DNA of 64,000 nt from contig CAZZJC010000026.1 in the NCBI GenBank assembly GCA_964654285.1, positions 1 to 64,000 of the forward strand. Direction: 5' to 3'. Position numbers and translations under genes: made by a program. The notes under the pieces were generated by a model. The model saw only the letters and a program-made list of their open reading frames with translations. It was not told the DNA's origin and did not search any database. This document shows positions 60,018 to 64,000 of the stretch, in pieces. Origin of the DNA: BJHQ01 sp964654285 (GTDB taxonomy: Bacteria; Planctomycetota; UBA11346). Numbering within the stretch: position 1 is the stretch's first letter; every line of letters begins with the position of its first letter.

Positions 60018-61487
60018 ATGACCACGCCCGCCGAGCACGCCACCGCCATCATTGCCTGGGTCGGGGGGCGCGATGCCGCTGCCATCGATGCCGAGTTGGC
60101 GGACCCGGCGCATCCGATCTGCGCCGCCATCGCGGCGATCGCCGATGCTGCGGATTCCGATGATGAATCGCTGCGTTCAGCCGGACTGACGGCGCTGTTC
60201 GCCGGGGTCGTGGAACCGCTCAACGACTCCTTCACCCCGGCCGGACGGGCTGCCTACGCCCGGCTGTTCGCGCGCGCCTGCTGGCGGGTGATCAGCAGGC
60301 GGCCGGAGATGCTCGCTGCGCTGGCCGGACTCGGGGTGGATTCGCTGGCGGCGCTGGAGGCGCGCTACCGCCGCGTCCGCGCCGGGGCGGATCCCCTGCC
60401 CGCGTCGGTGCGGCGGATCGTCGTGCTCAGCCGGGTGACCGTCGGCGCCGACGTGCTGCTGACCACGGTGGCGATCCAGCGTCTGCATCAGCGCTGGCCG
60501 GCGGCCGAACTCGTGCTGCTGGGCGATCCCAAGCTGGCGGCCTTGTTGGGCGGCGGAGCCGGATCCGGCAGCGGAGCCGCAGCCTTCCCGCCGATCCGGG
60601 TCAAGCCGATCTCCTATCGCCGGCGCGGCGGTTTCGGCGAGCGCCTGGCGAGCTGGCTGCCGCTGCTCGCGGCGGTGGCCGAGGAGCAGCCCGATCTCGT
60701 CGTCGGCCCTGATTCGCGCCTGGATCAGCTCGGCCTGCTGCCGGTGGTCGCCGATCCCGCTCGGTACCTGCTGTGGGAGAACACCCAGCCCGAGGCCGCC
60801 CAGGCGCAGAGCCTGGCCGAGCTGTGCGACCGCGCCTTCGCGCGCCGGCTCGGCCTTCCGGGGTCGCCCGCCTGCCTGCCCCGCGCCGCGCTGGATGCCG
60901 GCATGCGCGCCCTGGCCGAGCGTTTCCGCGCAGCGTTCGCGGGAAAACCGGTGCTGGCGGTGAAGCTCGACCACGGCGGCAATCCCGCCAAGGCCCTGCC
61001 GCGCGCGGGCGAGGTCGCGGTGCTGTCCGCCGCCCGCGCCGCCGGCTGGCACATCCTGATCGACCGTGGGTTTGGCGACGCGGAACTGGCGAACAGCGAT
61101 GCGCTCATGCAGGCGCTCGCCTGGTCGCCGCTCGATCTCGATGAGGACGCCCGCATCGGCCGCGATCCGCGTCTGCTCGCCGCAGGGGAGCTCTCCGCCG
61201 CCCCGGTGGTACGCTTCCATGGTTCGATCGCCGGCTGGGCGGCGGCGTTGTCGGCCTGCCCGCGCGCGCTCAGCTATGACAGCGTCGGGCATCATCTGGC
61301 GGCGGCGCTCGGCGTTCCGGTCGCGGTCGCCTTCACCGGACACGCCGACCACGCCTTCGTCCTCGGCTGGCAACCGCGTGGCAGCGCCGAGGTCGCCCTG
61401 GTCGAGATCCCGACCGCGGAAAAGCAGCAGCCGGCCTGGTGGGAACGGGTCAACGCGGCGATCGGTCGACCGGCCGCCAAACGCTGA
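60018..61487 (+). CDS. Glycosyltransferase family 9-like protein
   Basis: A 489-residue protein. After an N-terminal helical region of about 130 residues with no known domain comes the GT9/heptosyltransferase start RIVVLSRVTVGADVLLTTVAIQRL (compare 'r-i-G-D-v-l-l-t-t-P'), and the second Rossmann half ends with SYDSVGHHLAAALGVPVAVAFTG, the position of the nucleotide-sugar pocket (usually D-T-G-x-x-H-l-A). Likely role in envelope polysaccharide or LPS-core assembly; the sugar is unknown. The ATG at 60018 lacks a clear Shine-Dalgarno. Confidence 0.75.
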   Translation: MTTPAEHATAIIAWVGGRDAAAIDAELADPAHPICAAIAAIADAADSDDESLRSAGLTALFAGVVEPLNDSFTPAGRAAYARLFARACWRVISRRPEMLAALAGLGVDSLAALEARYRRVRAGADPLPASVRRIVVLSRVTVGADVLLTTVAIQRLHQRWPAAELVLLGDPKLAALLGGGAGSGSGAAAFPPIRVKPISYRRRGGFGERLASWLPLLAAVAEEQPDLVVGPDSRLDQLGLLPVVADPARYLLWENTQPEAAQAQSLAELCDRAFARRLGLPGSPACLPRAALDAGMRALAERFRAAFAGKPVLAVKLDHGGNPAKALPRAGEVAVLSAARAAGWHILIDRGFGDAELANSDALMQALAWSPLDLDEDARIGRDPRLLAAGELSAAPVVRFHGSIAGWAAALSACPRALSYDSVGHHLAAALGVPVAVAFTGHADHAFVLGWQPRGSAEVALVEIPTAEKQQPAWWERVNAAIGRPAAKR

Positions 61488-61495
61488 AACCGCTT

Positions 61496-61637
61496 CCAAA
61501 GAACTTCCCCGCTGCGCGGGGTTCCGGCTGCGCCGGAAGAGTCGGCTTCGCCGTCCCAAGTTCTTGTTTGTCCGGGGGCTGCCCGCCCCCGTAACGCGCC
61601 TTCGGCGCTCCCCCGTGAGCAGCCTGAAGGCTGCTCA
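61496..61637 (-). repeat. Multi-hairpin dispersed repeat, copy 2
   Basis: Inverted copy of 1402-1527, about 142 bp, with an extra hairpin (TTCCGGC-gca-GCCGGAA) absent from copy 1. The outer hairpin TGAGCAGCC-tgaa-GGCTGCTCA (61616-61637) covers the stop codon of the convergent YqiA-like gene, so here it sits as a bidirectional 3' structure. Confidence 0.8.
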
Positions 61638-62315
61638 GATCCGCGCGATCAGGTCGCGCACGGCCCAGGCGATGAGGTGCTCGTGGCGCGGCGCGGTCAG
61701 GCGGTGGTCGCCATCGATGAGGTGCAGGTCGACCGCCGCACGGGATCCGGCGTAGTCCAGGCTGACGCGGTGATCGACGGTCTCGTCCTGCCGGCCGTGC
61801 ACGATGGTCAGCGGCAGCGGACGTCCGGCCGCATCGCGTGCTTGGCCTGGCGCATCGGGCAGCCGCGCACAGGAATCAAGGAAGGCGGTTTTCAGCGGCA
61901 CCTCGCGCTGCTGATGATGATGGAAGAACGGCCGCTGGCCGTCGCGCCGCCAGGCCGCCACGCCGTCGTCGCCGAGCAGCACCGACCAGCGTCGGGCGAA
62001 GCTGAATGCCGGCGCGATCAGCACGCAGCCCGCCAGGCGCGGCACCGTGCCGGCGGCGGCGAGCCACGCCGCGCTGTAGCCGCCGAGGCTGGAACCGACG
62101 AACACCACCGGCGCGCCGTCGACGGGCAGACGCTCCACCGCCGCCAAGGCGCGGGCGAAGATCAGGTCCATGGTCAGGTTCGGGAAGTCGCCGCCGTCGA
62201 GTTCCGGGATGGAATACGAGGCCGCCAGGCCGGTCAGCTGCCGCCCCAGGGCCACGCCTTTCGCGGTGAGCGGCCCTGAGCCGAAGCCGTGCAGGTAGAG
62301 GACGTGCGGTCTCAC
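61635..62315 (-). CDS. YqiA/YcfP-like alpha/beta-fold hydrolase
   Basis: A 226-residue hydrolase that starts at a GTG overlapping the upstream stop (GTGA). VLYLHGFGSGP gives the oxyanion region, GSSLGG the nucleophile elbow (S76), HGRQDETVDH the Asp loop and LIDGDHRL the catalytic His. Closest in feel to the YqiA esterase family; the physiological substrate is unknown. The stop lies in the hairpin of the dispersed repeat. Confidence 0.83.
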   Translation of the reverse strand: MRPHVLYLHGFGSGPLTAKGVALGRQLTGLAASYSIPELDGGDFPNLTMDLIFARALAAVERLPVDGAPVVFVGSSLGGYSAAWLAAAGTVPRLAGCVLIAPAFSFARRWSVLLGDDGVAAWRRDGQRPFFHHHQQREVPLKTAFLDSCARLPDAPGQARDAAGRPLPLTIVHGRQDETVDHRVSLDYAGSRAAVDLHLIDGDHRLTAPRHEHLIAWAVRDLIARI

Positions 62316-62665
62316 CGGGCCGGTCCCGGATTCGCGACCTGCGCCGCCATCGCCGTGGACATGGCCGCTGCGGTGATGCCCCAATGCGTCGCCATCCAGG
62401 CCACCTTGCCGTTGGAAAGCAGGAAGAGCTGCGGGCTCTGATGCACCCGGCCGAACCGGGTCGCGACCCAGTTCGACAACGGGCGCTGCTCCTGGATCAC
62501 CAGCAGGCCGGCGGGTTCATCCGGATGGGCGGCCAGGTGGGCGTTGAAGGCCTCCAGGGCCGCGAAGCTGGTCGGGCAGGCGTTGGAATGCTTGAGCAGC
62601 CATGCCGGCCGCGGCAGGGCGAGCAGCGCTTCGACGCCGGCCTGGTCGACGAGGATCTGAGGCAT
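62312..62665 (-). CDS. Monothiol bacilliredoxin (BrxC/YtxJ-like)
   Basis: A 117-residue thioredoxin-fold protein. KHSNACPTS places a single active cysteine C30, and QEQRPLSNWVATRFGRVHQSPQLFLL matches the YtxJ/BrxC family, which debacillithiolates proteins. This would suggest bacillithiol or a similar thiol in the cell (inference). Coupled to the hydrolase gene by a GTGA overlap. Confidence 0.85.
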   Translation of the reverse strand: MPQILVDQAGVEALLALPRPAWLLKHSNACPTSFAALEAFNAHLAAHPDEPAGLLVIQEQRPLSNWVATRFGRVHQSPQLFLLSNGKVAWMATHWGITAAAMSTAMAAQVANPGPAR

Positions 62666-62713
62666 GGCCGGGATGGTCGGAGGTGCGTGGCGGAGTCCAG
62701 CACGCGGCGGTGC

Positions 62714-62750
62714 CGGATCGCAGGGCGCCGGACGAGAGGTCCGCGATCCG
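62714..62750 (-). terminator. Hairpin after the propeller gene
   Basis: CGGATCGC (62714-62721) pairs with GCGATCCG (62743-62750), enclosing a GGAC-gagag-GTCC inner stem. It lies downstream of the minus-strand propeller stop at 62801 and upstream of the bacilliredoxin gene. No T run, so the role is tentative. Confidence 0.35.
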
Positions 62751-62800
62751 CAGGGTCCGATGGCATCGGAACCGTCGACGCGGCGGATTCCCGGGATGGT

Positions 62801-64000
62801 TCAGTTCTTCAGGCCGTCCGCGATCGCCTTCGGACGCGAGGCCGGATTCCAATCGTACTTCACCGCCGGGTCGCCGATGCAGTACAGATGGGTGGCGGTG
62901 CGGATGAACAGGCGGTTGCCGGAAGGGAACATCAACGTGTCGACGCAGGTCGAATGGAACGGCTTGCCGCCCCAACTGCCCCAGAAGAGATCGGGCGACA
63001 TCAGTTCCGGGGCGTACTTCTCGTATTCGATGCACCTGGGCAGGTTGCGTCCGCCCAGGAAGCTGTCGGACAGGAACTTCACCTTCCTGGGGTCCGTGAT
63101 GTCGGCGGCACCGAAGCGGGTGGTGACCAGACCGTCGGTACGGGTGTCACCCCAATGGTCTTTGTGATAGTTCCAGAAGAAGGTGGTGCCTGCCACGATG
63201 TTGCTGAAGGAATTGCGGGCCAGGGGCTCGAAGGTCGAGATGCTGAGACCGGTCTGGGGATCGACCACCCCATCCTTGTTGTTGAACAGGCAATAGCCCG
63301 GTGTCGCAACCTGACCGTGGTACTGGCCCGGTGTCTTTGGGAATCGCCAGATCTCCTTGCCCACCACCTTGTCGGGCCCGTCGAAGGCGAGCCGGTACGC
63401 GACGTAGGGATAGTTCTGGGCATCGCCGGTCATGCCTTTCATCACGATGTCGCCGACATTGATGATGGACGGTCCGCCGCTGGCGGGGCCGGCATCATAG
63501 GGCACCACGCCCAGGATCTTGCCATCCGACATGCGGATGATGTTGCAGAGCGAGGTGACCAGCAGGTTCACCGGTCTGCCGTCGGGTCCGGGCAGGGCCA
63601 CGATCTTGTTGGAGGCCACATAGTATCCACTCCCCTTGAGAAAGGTGAAGTTCCCCTGGGTGGGAACGCGCCAGCGTTCCGCCCCGGTCTTCGCATCCAG
63701 GCCGACGACCTCCTTGCCCGCCAGATGCACATCGGCAAGCACGCCGTCGGCGAGCATCGGCGACTGCACCGTCTCGGAGTTGCCCTGACTTCCGCCAGGA
63801 AGGCGCGGCATGTATCTGGACCAGATGACGGTGCCGTTCAGGTCATAGCAGGCCGTCGCTCCCTGGCCGAAGGAAGCATAGACGAACCGGCCATCCGACA
63901 CCGGGCTGGACATCTGGTTGCCGATCCAGTTGCCCCAGGTTGGCGCCAACCGGAGGGTATGTCTGGGCTGCTTGGCCAGTTCGTTGATCCGGTTCAGGAG
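62801..64000 (-). CDS. PQQ-like beta-propeller protein, 5' end outside the window
   Basis: The frame is open from the window edge; 399 residues are visible and the true start lies beyond 64000. Blade-like motifs include VVGLDAKTGAERWRVP, CYDLNGTVIWSRYMP and VVDPQTGLSISTF, and the fold reads as a PQQ-binding-like propeller (outer-membrane-assembly BamB or quinoprotein-like superfamily). It lacks visible dehydrogenase residues. The C-terminus ends IADGLKN. It is a second propeller of this kind in the window, on the same strand as the bacilliredoxin pair but 135 bp away. Confidence 0.82.
   Translation of the reverse strand, partial: LLNRINELAKQPRHTLRLAPTWGNWIGNQMSSPVSDGRFVYASFGQGATACYDLNGTVIWSRYMPRLPGGSQGNSETVQSPMLADGVLADVHLAGKEVVGLDAKTGAERWRVPTQGNFTFLKGSGYYVASNKIVALPGPDGRPVNLLVTSLCNIIRMSDGKILGVVPYDAGPASGGPSIINVGDIVMKGMTGDAQNYPYVAYRLAFDGPDKVVGKEIWRFPKTPGQYHGQVATPGYCLFNNKDGVVDPQTGLSISTFEPLARNSFSNIVAGTTFFWNYHKDHWGDTRTDGLVTTRFGAADITDPRKVKFLSDSFLGGRNLPRCIEYEKYAPELMSPDLFWGSWGGKPFHSTCVDTLMFPSGNRLFIRTATHLYCIGDPAVKYDWNPASRPKAIADGLKN

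Overview
The window is GC-rich bacterial chromosome with densely packed genes and no rRNA, tRNA or CRISPR array that I could recognise. Several traits point to the PVC group, most likely Planctomycetota: a secreted PQQ-type propeller protein beginning with the WPQFRGP motif, a Ser/Thr kinase carrying an extracellular LamG-like region, an ABC-2 permease fused to a CPBP protease, FHA proteins, and a giant multi-domain subtilase with a Gly-rich sorting tail. This is an inference; no marker in the window fixes the phylum.

Layout. 92-1115 (minus): a yqjD/yqjE/yqjK-like membrane-protein operon. 1402-3862 (plus): a two-component locus made of a histidine-kinase-like stub without its phospho-acceptor His, a NarL-type kinase and a LuxR-type response regulator. 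4007-6906 (minus): NatA ATPase and a NatB-CPBP fusion. 7037-10621: Ser/Thr kinase-LamG protein. 10677-12056 (minus): GH1 glycosidase. 12209-14717: rnc and lysC. 14699-16985: AraC regulator and a divergent FG-GAP propeller. 17176-21617: MacB-like ABC pair and bacteriohemerythrin. 21742-25807: hisS, KsgA/Erm-type methyltransferase, purB and a small lipoprotein. 25853-26313: two tandem copies of a 229-bp element. 26318-30337 (minus): DEAD-box helicase of unusual architecture, followed by a LysM-amidase lipoprotein.

30653-30818: a MITE-like inverted repeat. 31015-39444: a 2809-residue subtilase. 39476-42703 (minus): a dual-FHA pseudokinase and a PQQ-like propeller. 42888-46493: a TetR-controlled DevABC/HlyD-type exporter operon, with matching 17-bp operators beside both divergent genes. 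46651-47955: metY. 48024-58718 (minus): a compact chemotaxis operon in the order response regulator, cheA, cheD-REC fusion, cheW, two chemoreceptors, cheR, cheB, pseudoreceiver-HPt. 58907-59224: trxA. 59223-59937: an array of 233-bp hairpin-rich repeats. 60018-61487: GT9-like glycosyltransferase. 61496-61637: second copy of the multi-hairpin repeat seen at 1402. 61635-62665 (minus): YqiA-like hydrolase and bacilliredoxin. 62801-64000 (minus): a propeller protein cut by the window edge.

No single textbook novel system (defence island, BGC, prophage) is visible. The most unusual items are the Rho_N / Arg-tract / GrpE-like / DEAD-box protein, several signalling proteins that have lost catalytic or phospho-acceptor residues (His-to-Gln kinase stub, FHA pseudokinase, pseudoreceiver-HPt), the CheD-receiver fusion, the paired TetR operators and four families of structured intergenic repeats.
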